This document shows, in pieces, positions 27,768 to 36,477 of a stretch of DNA of 64,000 nucleotides; within the stretch, counting starts at the first letter, position 1; every line of letters begins with the position of its first letter. Made by a program: the position numbers and the translations under genes. The stretch lies in the NCBI GenBank assembly GCA_963792175.1, contig CAWBVG010000046.1:124001-188000 (forward strand). The letters are read 5' to 3'. Origin of the DNA: CAWBVG01 sp963792175 (GTDB lineage: Bacteria > Acidobacteriota > Vicinamibacteria > Vicinamibacterales > CAVVIG01). The notes beneath the pieces were generated by a model. It worked only from the letters and a program-made list of their open reading frames with translations, ran no database searches and was not told where the DNA came from.

Positions 27768-28643
27768 ATGGCTGATGCGACCGGTGCGGCGGACACGTCC
27801 ATCGTCATTCCGGCCTACAACGAGGCCGCGGCCATCGGCGCCGTGGTTCGCGACCTGCTGACGTCCGCCGGATGGCGCGAAATCCTCGTGGTCGACGACG
27901 GCTCGACCGACGACACCGGCGCTCAGGCGGCGGCCGCCGGCGCCCGGGTGATCAGGCATCCCTACAACAAGGGCAACGGCGCCGCGGTGAAGACCGGCAT
28001 CCGGCACGCCAGCGGCGCCCACGTACTGATCATCGACGCCGACGGGCAGCACGCGCCGGCCGACGCGATCAGGCTCGTCTCGCACCTGGGTCCGTACGAT
28101 CTCGTCGTCGGCGCGCGATCCGTTCGATCGCAGGCCACCACCGCCCGGCGTCTGGGCAACTCGCTGCTGAACGGCATCGCCAGTTACCTGACCGAACAGC
28201 GGATCCCCGATCTCACGTCGGGCTTCCGCGCGGCGCGGCGCGACTGCCTGCTCGAGTTCCTGCACCTGCTGCCGAACGGATTCTCGACACCCACGACCAC
28301 GACGCTGGCGTTCATGAAGGCCGGCTACAGCGTGCGGTTCGAGCCGGTCGAGGCCGCACGGCGGCGCGGTGAGTCGAAGATCCGCCTCGGCGCCGACGGC
28401 GTGTCGTTCTTTCTGATTCTCCTGAAAGTGATCACGATCTTCAGTCCGCTTCGAATCTTCCTGCCGATCAGCCTGTCGGCGTTCGTCGTTGGCGCGGCCT
28501 ACGCGGCATGGACCATCGCGACGCAATCGCACGTGACGAACTCGTCGGTGCTGCTCATCCTTCTCAGCGTCGTCATCTTCCTGGTGGGGCTGATCTCGGA
28601 GCAGATTTCGTCGCTGCGATTCGAGGGGCGGACGCCGCGATGA
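27768..28643 (+). CDS. GT2 glycosyltransferase, dolichol/undecaprenyl-phosphate sugar synthase type
   Basis: 291 residues. The GT-A start is TSIVIPAYNEAAAIG, with nucleotide-binding DDGSTDDT and a metal-binding DADGQH motif, then SGFRAARRD. The C-terminal 70 residues hold two membrane segments (about 218-244 and 254-274), as in polyprenyl-phosphate sugar synthases that load a sugar onto a lipid carrier. It is first in a run of sugar genes. A short CTGATCGCTGATCGC repeat precedes the start. Confidence 0.85.
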   Translation: MADATGAADTSIVIPAYNEAAAIGAVVRDLLTSAGWREILVVDDGSTDDTGAQAAAAGARVIRHPYNKGNGAAVKTGIRHASGAHVLIIDADGQHAPADAIRLVSHLGPYDLVVGARSVRSQATTARRLGNSLLNGIASYLTEQRIPDLTSGFRAARRDCLLEFLHLLPNGFSTPTTTTLAFMKAGYSVRFEPVEAARRRGESKIRLGADGVSFFLILLKVITIFSPLRIFLPISLSAFVVGAAYAAWTIATQSHVTNSSVLLILLSVVIFLVGLISEQISSLRFEGRTPR

Positions 28644-28699
28644 CGGTCGGCGCGGCAGGTCCGCTGAGCCCTTTTCGTGCTATGGTTTAGAGGCTTTTC

Positions 28700-29503
28700 A
28701 TGTCAGCGTCCCCGGCCCCGAAGCCCGCGGGTCTGAGCGTCTTCTTCCCGGCGTACAACGACAGCGGCACCATCGCGAGCATGGTCATCCGCGCCGTTCA
28801 GGCCGCCGCGGAACTGACGCCCGACTTCGAGGTGATCGTCGTCAACGACGGCAGCGCGGACGCGACGCCCGCCATCCTCGACGAACTGGCGCGCACCTAT
28901 CCGCATGTGCGGGTCGTGCACCACGCGAAGAACCGCGGCTACGGCGGTGCGCTGCAGACCGGGTTCCGGTCGGCCACCAAGGAGCTGATTTTCTACACTG
29001 ACGGCGACGCGCAGTACGACCCGGCGGAACTGTCCGCGCTGTGGGCGCGCATGACGCCGGACGCCGATCTGGTCAACGGCTACAAGATCAGCCGATCGGA
29101 TCCGCTGCACCGGATCATCATCGGCCGTCTCTACCACCACATCGTCAGCGTGATGTTCGGCTTGACGGTCCGCGACGTCGACTGCGACTTCCGCCTGATG
29201 CGCCGGACGATTTTCGAACGCATCAATCTTGAAAAGACCAGCGGTGTCATCTGCCTCGAGATGATGAAGAAGATCGAGGATGCCGGGTTCCGGATCGTCG
29301 AAGTGCCCGTCCATCACTACCACCGCGCCTTCGGCAAGTCGCAGTTCTTCAACGTCCGCCGGATCGCCAAGACCGGCGTCGACGTCCTCCGGCTGTGGTT
29401 CGCGCTCGTGATCCGCCGTCAGCATCTGCGTCCCGACGTCAGGCCGCTGGTGGCGCGCGGCGACGCCGCCGACCGCGCGTATCCGAGCTCGCAGCGCCCG
29501 TGA
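28700..29503 (+). CDS. GT2 glycosyltransferase (second copy, soluble)
   Basis: 267 residues. The GT-A domain has LSVFFPAYNDSGTI, VNDGSAD, TDGDAQYDP and the DVDCDFRLMRR segment. There is no strong C-terminal membrane pair, unlike its neighbour. TGcTATGGT (28678-28686) lies 13 bases before ATG 28700 and no Shine-Dalgarno sequence is visible. The last codons overlap the next gene (GTGA). It probably transfers a sugar to a lipid or protein acceptor made by the cluster. Confidence 0.85.
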   Translation: MSASPAPKPAGLSVFFPAYNDSGTIASMVIRAVQAAAELTPDFEVIVVNDGSADATPAILDELARTYPHVRVVHHAKNRGYGGALQTGFRSATKELIFYTDGDAQYDPAELSALWARMTPDADLVNGYKISRSDPLHRIIIGRLYHHIVSVMFGLTVRDVDCDFRLMRRTIFERINLEKTSGVICLEMMKKIEDAGFRIVEVPVHHYHRAFGKSQFFNVRRIAKTGVDVLRLWFALVIRRQHLRPDVRPLVARGDAADRAYPSSQRP

Positions 29504-30531
29504 CCGCGGACTATCGCGACTATTACCGCGGCCGCGCGGTGATGGTCACCGGCGGACTCGGGTTCATCGGCTCCAACCTCGCGCACCGGCTGGTGGCGCT
29601 CGGCGCCGACGTGCTCCTCGTCGATTCGTTCCTGCCCGACGCTGGCGGTAATCCGTTCAACATCCACGGCATCACCGACCGCGTCCGCGTCAACATCGCC
29701 GACATCCGTCAGCAGACGACGATGAATCATCTCGTCCGCGATCGCGACGTGATCTTCAATCTGGCCGGGCAGGTGAGCCACATCGACAGCATGCGCGACC
29801 CCTACACCGACCTGGAGATCAACTGCCGCAGCCAGCTCACGGTCCTCGAGGCGTGCCGGAATTTCAACCCGACGGTGAAGGTGGTGTTCGCCGGGACGCG
29901 TCAGGTGTACGGACGGCCGGTGTCGCTGCCGGTCGACGAAAGCCACCTCGTTCGTCCGACCGACGTCAACGGCATCAACAAGGCCGCGGGCGAGTACTAC
30001 CACCTGGTCTACAACAACGTGTTCGGTATCCGCGCCTGCTCGCTGCGGCTGACCAACGTGTTCGGGCCCCGCCAACTGATCCGGCACAACCGCCAGGGAT
30101 TCATCGGCTGGTTCATCCGGCTCGCCATCGAGAATCGGCCGATTCAGATCTACGGCGACGGCACGCAGATGCGCGACTTCGTGTTCGTCGACGACGCGGC
30201 TGACGCCTTTCTGCGGGCCGGAGCCAGCGACGCGTGCAACGGCGACGTCTTCAACGTCGGCGGCACGCAGCCGATCAGCCACCGCGATCTGGCCGCGATG
30301 CTCGTCCGGCTGGCGGGCACCGGGTCGACACAGTACGTGGACTGGCCGGAGGAAAAACGGGCGATCGACATCGGCAGCTTCTACGCGGACTCGCGAAAGT
30401 TCAGCGCCGCAACCGGGTGGACGCCGGCGGTGTCGCTCGAAGAGGGATTCCGCCGCACCATCGCGTTCTATCGCGAGCACTTCGAGCAGTACGTCGGCGA
30501 GCCCGGCGCGCACCAGACCGTCAAGGTATGA
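29500..30531 (+). CDS. NAD-dependent epimerase/dehydratase (extended SDR)
   Basis: 343 residues. The start is GTG 29500, overlapping the preceding stop. NAD-binding MVTGGLGFIGSNLAHRL, then a catalytic region that is unusual: TRQVYGRP takes the usual S-S-VYG position, and the expected YxxxK reads NKAAGEYYH nearby. UDP-sugar-binding features (LTNVFGPRQ, YGDGTQMRDFVFVDD) are clear, which indicates a nucleotide-sugar substrate. It is tightly packed before the DegT gene (ATGA overlap), so the pair may make an amino-sugar. Confidence 0.85.
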   Translation: MTADYRDYYRGRAVMVTGGLGFIGSNLAHRLVALGADVLLVDSFLPDAGGNPFNIHGITDRVRVNIADIRQQTTMNHLVRDRDVIFNLAGQVSHIDSMRDPYTDLEINCRSQLTVLEACRNFNPTVKVVFAGTRQVYGRPVSLPVDESHLVRPTDVNGINKAAGEYYHLVYNNVFGIRACSLRLTNVFGPRQLIRHNRQGFIGWFIRLAIENRPIQIYGDGTQMRDFVFVDDAADAFLRAGASDACNGDVFNVGGTQPISHRDLAAMLVRLAGTGSTQYVDWPEEKRAIDIGSFYADSRKFSAATGWTPAVSLEEGFRRTIAFYREHFEQYVGEPGAHQTVKV

Positions 30532-31655
30532 ACGCCGTGCGGATTCCGTTCATGTCGCTGGTCCCCGGCGAGGACGCCGCCGCGGTGCGCGGCGCGATCG
30601 AGCGCGTGATCGAGCGCGGCTGGTTCGTGCTGGGTCCGGAGGTCGAGGCGTTCGAGCAGGAGTTCGCCGACGCGTCGGGCGCGGCTCACGCCGTGGGCGT
30701 CGGCAACGGCACCGACGCGATCGCGCTGATTCTTCGCGCGCTGGGCATCGGCCCGGGCGATGAGGTCGTCACGACGCCGCTGTCAGCCGCCTACTCGGCG
30801 CTCGCGATTCTGATGACCGGCGCGCGTCCGGTGTTTGCCGACATCGACCCGCGGCGGCTGACGATCGATCCCGATCGGATCGAAGAAGCCGTCGGGCCGC
30901 GCACGCGCGCCATCCTGCCGGTGCATCTGTACGGACAGGCGGCGGACATGACGGCGATTGCGGCCGTCGCGTCGCGTCACGGCATTCCCGTGGTCGAGGA
31001 CTGCTGTCAGGCGCACCTGGCCACCGCGGCCGGCCGGCCGGTGGGAACGATCGGGATCGCGGGCGCGTTCAGCTTCTACCCGACCAAGAATCTCGGCGCG
31101 CTCGGCGACGGCGGCGCGGTCGTCACGAACGACGCGGGGCTGTCCGCGACGCTCCGGCGGCTGCGCAACGGCGGTCAGACCGATCGCTACCATCATCAGG
31201 AGCCGGGCGTGAATTCCCGGCTCGACGAGATGCAGGCCGCTATCCTGCGCGAGCGGCTGGCTCGGCTCGGCGGCTGGAACGCCAGACGGCGGGCGCTCGC
31301 GGCGCGTTATCGCCGGCGGCTGCGCGGCCGCTCGGTGGACCCGGTGCCGGAGATCGATCCCGGCCATGTCTATCACCTGTTCGTCGTACGGGTACGTCGA
31401 GACGACGACGCGGGTCAGCCGGGTGATGCGGGCAGGCGGGCATTACAGGCGCACCTCGCCTCGCGCGGCATCGAGACGCTGATTCACTACCCGCTGCCGA
31501 TCCCGAAACAGCCGGCGTTCGCGGCGGGGCAGCCGGCCGGCTGTCCGGTCGCGTCGCAGGTATGCCATGAGATACTCTCGCTGCCGCTCCATCCCGCGAT
31601 GCACGACGATGACGTCGATGCGATCGCTGATGCGGTGAACGCCTTCGATTCCTGA
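30528..31655 (+). CDS. DegT/DnrJ/EryC1-family sugar aminotransferase
   Basis: 375 residues, PLP-dependent (type I fold). It starts with MNAVRIPFMSLVPGEDAA, then VGNGTDAIALILRALG, a conserved HLYGQAADM segment, EDCCQAHLA with the PLP-pyridine Asp, and SFYPTKNLGALGDGGA with the Schiff-base Lys. RLDEMQAAIL is the family's NSRLDE region. It transfers an amino group from Glu to a keto-sugar nucleotide, usually the product of a neighbouring SDR. Its frame is intact. Confidence 0.9.
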   Translation: MNAVRIPFMSLVPGEDAAAVRGAIERVIERGWFVLGPEVEAFEQEFADASGAAHAVGVGNGTDAIALILRALGIGPGDEVVTTPLSAAYSALAILMTGARPVFADIDPRRLTIDPDRIEEAVGPRTRAILPVHLYGQAADMTAIAAVASRHGIPVVEDCCQAHLATAAGRPVGTIGIAGAFSFYPTKNLGALGDGGAVVTNDAGLSATLRRLRNGGQTDRYHHQEPGVNSRLDEMQAAILRERLARLGGWNARRRALAARYRRRLRGRSVDPVPEIDPGHVYHLFVVRVRRDDDAGQPGDAGRRALQAHLASRGIETLIHYPLPIPKQPAFAAGQPAGCPVASQVCHEILSLPLHPAMHDDDVDAIADAVNAFDS

Positions 31656-31672
31656 CGAAAGGACTGCGCCGC

Positions 31673-32636
31673 GTGCGTGCCCTGGTTACCGGCGGAGCCG
31701 GGTTCATCGGCTCCCACCTCTCCGACGCCCTGCTCGCGCAGGGCCACGAGCGTCCTGATCCTCGACAACCTGTCGACCGGATCGTTCGACAACATCGCGC
31801 ATCTCAAGGGACGCCCCGGGTTCGAGTACTTCATCGACACCGTCAACAACGAGAGTCTGCTCGCCGAACTCATCGATCGCAGCGACGTGGTCTTTCATTT
31901 CGCCGCTGCCGTTGGCGTCAAGCTGATCGTCGAACAGCCGGTCTATACCATCGAGACCAATGTGCACGGCACCGAGGTGGTGCTGAAGCACGCCAACAAG
32001 AAAAAGAAGCTCGTCGTGCTCGCCTCGACCTCCGAGGTCTACGGCAAGAGCGACGATGTGCCGTTCCGTGAAGATTCCGATCTCGTGCTCGGCCCGACGC
32101 CAAAGCATCGCTGGGCCTACGCGTGCAGCAAGGCGATCGACGAATTCCTGGCGCTCGCGTACTGGAAGGAACGCAAGCTGCCCGTCATCATCGTTCGCTT
32201 CTTCAATACCGTCGGCCCGCGTCAGACCGGGCAGTACGGCATGGTGATCCCCAATTTCGTCCGCCAGGCGCTGGCCGGCGAGGCGATCACCGTGTTCGGG
32301 GATGGCAAACAGTCGCGCGCCTTCACACACGTCGCCGACGTCGTCGGCGCCCTGTTGAAACTGGTCGCCGAGCCGAAGGCGATCGGACAGGTGATCAATA
32401 TCGGGAACATGCAGGAAGTGACGATGACGCAACTGGCGGAGCGCGTCCGCGACCTGAGCGGATCGAAGTCCGTCATCAAGCACATTCCTTACGACGAGGC
32501 CTACGAGTCCGGATTCGAGGACATGCCGCGCAGAGTGCCCGACCTGACACGGGTTAAAGGACTTATCGGTTACGAGCCGAAACACGATCTGGACGATATC
32601 CTGGTCCAGGTGATCGACGACTTCAGGCGCAAGTAG
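31673..32636 (+). CDS. NAD-dependent nucleotide-sugar epimerase/decarboxylase, frameshifted
   Basis: It begins at GTG 31673 with RALVTGGAGFIGSHLSDAL (NAD loop). After GQGHE-type sequence near 31750 the family sequence resumes in another frame as VLILDNLSTGSFDNI. One extra base in GAGCGTC explains this. Catalytic STSEVYGKS and YACSKAIDE (YxxxK with Cys-Ser) are clear, and GQYGMVIPNFVRQAL and GDGKQSRAFTHVADV follow. The corrected length is about 320 residues. It is most like UDP-glucuronate decarboxylase or UDP-glucose epimerase members of the extended SDRs; the exact substrate is unknown. Confidence 0.87.
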
Positions 32637-32639
32637 GGG

Positions 32640-32645
32640 TAAAAT
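32640..32645 (+). promoter_or_regulatory. -10 box TAAAAT, leaderless position
   Basis: TAAAAT ends 7 bases before ATG 32653, so transcription would begin at or next to the A of the start codon. There is no Shine-Dalgarno sequence. Confidence 0.5.
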
Positions 32646-32652
32646 ACCGCCC

Positions 32653-33457
32653 ATGGGGAAATCACTGTCGGGCGCGATTGTCATGGCGCTGCTGACGGCT
32701 TCCGTGTCGTCGGCGGACGTGCAACTGCAACTGCATGACGGCCGTGTGTCGATCGTCGCGAAGGATGCGACCGTGCGACAGATTCTCGCCGAATGGGCGC
32801 GGGTCGGACAGACGAAAGTCGTCAACGTCGACCGCATTCCCGGCGGACCCCTCACACTCGAATTGAGCAACGTGCCCGAGGCGCAGGCGCTCGACGTGCT
32901 GCTTCGGTCGGTCAGCGGCTACATGGCGGCGCCTCGAGGGACGGCCGCCGCGAATCTTTCGATGTTCGATCGCATCATCGTCATGCCGACGGTCGCCGCG
33001 CCTCGACCCGCGGCATCGGCCGCGCCGCCGGCACCGGCGTTCCAGCAGCCGCAGTTCACGCCCGCAGCGCCACCGCCGGACGATGACGCCGACGACCCGC
33101 CAGCCGCCGGCGTCCAGAGTCCGCAGCCGCCGCGCCCGCCCGTCTTCAACGCGTTTCCGCCGCCGCAAGTCGGTGGCCCGGGCGCGTCTGGCGTTCCAGG
33201 TGCAAGGCGGCCAGGTCGCTCCGCCGCCGTCGTTTGGCGGCACACCGTCGGCGGCGCCGGGAGGCGGCGTGTCGACGCCCGGCATGATGACGCAGCCAGC
33301 ACAGCCGGCGCCCGCCAACCCGGCGCAGTTGCGTCCAGGAATGCCGCCTCAGGCGGTTCCCTATTACCCTCCGGTTTACCCAGGGACCCCGACAGCTCAG
33401 CCTGGCCAAGTCGCTCAGCCGCAGCGTCCGAACGGACGTGGCGGCGCTCAACAGTAA
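32653..33457 (+). CDS. Secreted Pro-rich protein with secretin-N/STN-like domain, frameshifted
   Basis: A signal peptide (MGKSLSGAIVMALLTASVSSA) is followed by residues of about 25-105 resembling the STN/secretin N0 fold: TVRQILAEWARVGQTKVV, LTLELSNVPEAQALDVLL. Such domains sit in the periplasm and bind partner proteins. The remainder is Pro/Ala/Gly-rich and low complexity. One extra base near 33204 splits the frame; after correction it ends PQRPNGRGGAQQ at TAA 33455. The function is unknown. It lies after the sugar genes and immediately before yqeY (5-base gap). Confidence 0.7.
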
Positions 33458-33461
33458 CAGC

Positions 33462-33918
33462 GTGCCTCGCATCGCGGACCTGAACGCCGCCATCGCCGAT
33501 GCGATGCGCCAGCACGACGCCGTCCGCTTGAGCACGCTGCGGATGCTCAAGGCCGGCCTCATGAATCGCGAGGTCGAACGCGGCCGCGCCCTGGACGACG
33601 CCGAGGCTCTTCAGGTCGTGGCCTCGCTGGTCAAGCAACGCAAGGACTCGATCGAACAATTCACGAAGGGCGGCCGCCAGGATCTGGTCGGACAAGGAGA
33701 CGGCCGAAATCGAGGTGCTCACCGAGTACCTGCCGCCGGCGGCCGATCCGGCTGTGGTCGAACGAGCGGTCGCCGAGGCCATCCAGGAAACCGGCGCGAC
33801 ATCGCCGAAGGACATGGGAAAGGTCATGAAAGCGGCCATGGCCAGGCTCGCCGGCCAAAGCGTCGACGGTAAAACCGTCAATGAGCTCGTCCGGCAGAGG
33901 CTGACCTCGACGTCTTAA
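33462..33918 (+). CDS. yqeY: GatB/YqeY family protein, frameshifted
   Basis: A GatB-tail-like domain thought to bind tRNA or assist Glu/Asp-tRNA amidation. The helical N-terminus (IADLNAAIADAMRQHDAVRLSTLRMLKAGLM) is in one frame to DLV. After one extra G at about 33690, DKETAEIEVLTEYLPPAA and the C-terminal GKVMKAAMARLAGQSVDGKTVNELVR follow. The corrected length is about 151 residues. GTG 33462 is chosen because it directly follows the previous stop. A strong terminator lies 70 bases downstream. Confidence 0.88.
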
Positions 33919-33989
33919 ACTTTTCTGCCGCCTTGGCCGTCTAAACGCTGTGAGAAGGCTTTTAACCAGCCTCTCATCCATCCTCCTTT

Positions 33990-34024
33990 GGCCCGTCACG
34001 CGAAAGCGCGGCGGGCCTTTTTTT
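33990..34024 (+). terminator. Rho-independent terminator after yqeY
   Basis: GGCCCG (33990-33995) pairs with CGGGCC (34012-34017) around an inner CGC-GAAA-GCG hairpin, and seven T follow at 34018-34024. murJ starts 30 bases later. Confidence 0.9.
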
Positions 34025-34035
34025 GTGCTCCGGAC

Positions 34036-34044
34036 TGCTACACT
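34036..34044 (+). promoter_or_regulatory. Extended -10 promoter of murJ
   Basis: TGcTACACT at 34036-34044 ends 9 bases before the murJ ATG (34054). It follows the terminator directly, so murJ likely has its own near-leaderless transcript. Confidence 0.6.
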
Positions 34045-34053
34045 CGCGCCCCG

Positions 34054-35658
34054 ATGATCGAGGTCCCAGGCGGGCGGCTGGCGCGCTCGGCCGGCGTCGC
34101 CGGCGCCGCCACGCTGGCCAGTCGGCTCCTTGGCCTGGCTCGCGATCAGATGCTGGCGGCGCTGTTCGGCGCTGGCAACGAGATGGACGCCTTCATCGTG
34201 GCGTTCCGCATTCCGAATCTGGTCCGCGATCTCTTCGCCGAAGGAGCGATGAGCGCCGCCTTCGTGCCCACCTTCACCCGGCACCTCACACTGCGCGGAA
34301 AAGACGATGCGTGGCGGCTCGGGAACAACGTGCTCAACGCGTTGCTCATCGTTACCGGCACGCTGGTCGTTGCCGGAATCGTGTTCGCCACGCCGCTCGT
34401 CGGCGCGTATGCCCGCGATTTCGAACAGGTACCCGGCAAGCTCGAACTGACGGTTCAGCTCACGCGCATCGTCCTGCCATTTCTTCCCATGGTGGCCGTC
34501 GCGGCAGCGACCATGGGCATGCTCAACTCGCTGCACCACTACTTTGTGCCGGCGCTGTCGCCGGCGATGTTCAATGTCGCCACGCTCGTGTGCGGCGTGG
34601 CCCTGGTGCCGCTGATGCCATCCCTGGGGCTGCCGCGGATCATGGCGATTGCGATCGCGGCGTTGGTCGGAGGCGCGGGACAGGTCGCGATTCAATGGCC
34701 GGCGTTGCGCCGCGAAGGGTTCCGCTACCGGCCGGTGTTCGATCCCGGCGATGCCGGCCTGCGACAAGTGCTCGTCCTGATGGGTCCCGGCACGATCGGC
34801 CTTGCCGCAACTCAGGTGAACATCTTCGTCAACACGTTGCTCGCGACCAGCCAGGGCACGGGCGCGGTGTCGTGGCTGACGTACGCGTTCCGCGTCATGT
34901 ATCTGCCGATCGGTCTGTTTGGCGTGTCGATCGGGACCGCGCTCCTGCCGGCCGTCTCGCGATATGCCGCGGTCGACGACCGCGCCGGGATGCGCGACGC
35001 CATCGCGCGCGGGCTCGCGATGATGTTGATGGTCAACGTGCCGGCGACGCTCGGGCTGGTGGCGCTCGCCACCCCAATCGTGCAACTGCTGTTCGAGCGT
35101 GGACGGTTCGTGGCGTCGGATACTGCCGCGACCGCGGCGGCGCTGCAGTGGTACGCGCTTGGCCTCGTCGGTTATTCGGCGGCGCGAATCGTATCGCCGA
35201 CCTTCTACGCGATACGGCAAAGCCGCGTGCCGGTGTTCGTGAGCACAGCCGCGATCGCCACGAACGTTGCTCTCAGCCTGTTGTTAGTCAGGTGGCTGGG
35301 ATTTCGGGGGCTGGCGCTGGCCACCTCCCTTGTCGCGGTTGGGAACGCGGCGATGCTGATCTGGCTGCTCCGGCGTCGGCTGGACGGTCTGGGAGGACGT
35401 CGATTGCCCGTCGTATTCGTCAAGATCGCGATTGCCGCGATGGTGATGGCGGCGGCGGCTTTAGCGATTCAGCACGTCATGAATCGCGTCGCACCGGGAA
35501 CGGGACTGGCGCCACAAATTGCGCGCCTCGGGACCTCCATCGGCGGCGGTCTGATCACGCTCGGCGCGATGGCCACTTTTCTGCGCGTTGCCGAATTCGC
35601 CGACGCCGTTGGCGTGGTACAGGCCAGGGTACGAAAATTGCTGGGTGGCAGGATGTAG
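34054..35658 (+). CDS. murJ: Lipid II flippase MurJ (MviN)
   Basis: 534 residues with about 14 hydrophobic segments. MurJ moves lipid II across the inner membrane for wall assembly. Family features are SRLLGLARDQMLAALFGAG near the N-terminus, FRIPNLVRDLFAEGAMSAAFVPTF, and a conserved LPAVSRYAA followed by QLLFERGRF. ATG 34054 gives MIEVPGGRLARSAGVAG. The frame is intact. It is outside the dcw cluster, as usual. It is followed 17 bases later by the rhomboid gene. Confidence 0.95.
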   Translation: MIEVPGGRLARSAGVAGAATLASRLLGLARDQMLAALFGAGNEMDAFIVAFRIPNLVRDLFAEGAMSAAFVPTFTRHLTLRGKDDAWRLGNNVLNALLIVTGTLVVAGIVFATPLVGAYARDFEQVPGKLELTVQLTRIVLPFLPMVAVAAATMGMLNSLHHYFVPALSPAMFNVATLVCGVALVPLMPSLGLPRIMAIAIAALVGGAGQVAIQWPALRREGFRYRPVFDPGDAGLRQVLVLMGPGTIGLAATQVNIFVNTLLATSQGTGAVSWLTYAFRVMYLPIGLFGVSIGTALLPAVSRYAAVDDRAGMRDAIARGLAMMLMVNVPATLGLVALATPIVQLLFERGRFVASDTAATAAALQWYALGLVGYSAARIVSPTFYAIRQSRVPVFVSTAAIATNVALSLLLVRWLGFRGLALATSLVAVGNAAMLIWLLRRRLDGLGGRRLPVVFVKIAIAAMVMAAAALAIQHVMNRVAPGTGLAPQIARLGTSIGGGLITLGAMATFLRVAEFADAVGVVQARVRKLLGGRM

Positions 35659-35675
35659 TACATTCGGATCTGCCC

Positions 35676-36419
35676 ATGTCCCGTCGCCCTGCTTCACCGT
35701 ACGCCTCCTCGTTCTCATTCGGCCCAGGCCCTATCTCGACCACCTTGCAGATGCTGATCGGCGCGAACGTCGCCGTGTTCGTCGCGCAGGTTCTGTTCCC
35801 GATCGTGACGGCCGTGTTGGGATTGCATCCCGCGTTGGTCCTTCACTCGTTCTGGGTCTGGCAGCTCGCGACCTACATGTTCCTGCACGGCGGCGTCTTC
35901 CACATCGTGTTCAACATGCTCGCGCTGTGGATGTTTGGAGCTGAGCTGGAGCGGACGTGGGGTACGCGGTATTTCCTGAAATTCTATTTCGTCACCGGCA
36001 TCGGCGCCGCGGTGCTCACGGTGCTGTTCTCGCTGCTGCCGTTCGGGTTCGCCCGGTCGCTGCAGGACGTCAACATCATCGGCGCCTCCGGCGCGATCTA
36101 CGGATTGCTGCTCGCGTATGCAATCTATTTCCCGGAGCGCCCGATCCTGTTGATCGTGTTCTGGGTGCCCGCCAGGCTGTGCGTCACCATCCTGGGCGCC
36201 ATCGCCGTCTTCGCGTCGCTCAGCGAAGCCGGCGGCGTGGCCAACGCGACGCATCTGGGCGGACTCCTCGTCGGGTACCTGTACCTCAAGGGCTCTCACG
36301 TCGATCCGATCTCGGAGCTGAAGTACCGCTATCTGAAATGGAAGATCAATCGGCTCCGTAAGAAATTCGACGTCTACTCGGGCGGCCGCGCGGACGACTG
36401 GGACCGTCGCGTTCACTGA
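35676..36419 (+). CDS. Rhomboid-family intramembrane serine protease
   Basis: 247 residues with six hydrophobic segments. The catalytic serine is in NIIGASGAIYG (GxSG) and the catalytic His in NATHLGGLLVGY. HGGVFHIVFNM carries the conserved His/Asn oxyanion residues, and an FGAELERTWG (WR-like) motif is present. Rhomboids cleave membrane-protein substrates inside the bilayer. A basic C-terminal tail of about 40 residues follows the last helix. A TACATT box lies 11 bases before ATG 35676. Confidence 0.92.
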   Translation: MSRRPASPYASSFSFGPGPISTTLQMLIGANVAVFVAQVLFPIVTAVLGLHPALVLHSFWVWQLATYMFLHGGVFHIVFNMLALWMFGAELERTWGTRYFLKFYFVTGIGAAVLTVLFSLLPFGFARSLQDVNIIGASGAIYGLLLAYAIYFPERPILLIVFWVPARLCVTILGAIAVFASLSEAGGVANATHLGGLLVGYLYLKGSHVDPISELKYRYLKWKINRLRKKFDVYSGGRADDWDRRVH

Positions 36420-36422
36420 AGC

Positions 36423-36431
36423 TGGTATACT
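36423..36431 (+). promoter_or_regulatory. Extended -10 promoter (TGgTATACT)
   Basis: TG at 36423-36424, one spacer base, then TATACT at 36426-36431. Transcription would start near 36438, giving a leader of about 40 bases before ATG 36478. Confidence 0.6.
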
Positions 36432-36477
36432 CCGCGCGCTGCCTCCTGCGGTTCGTTCGAACCACTCGCTCTTCATC

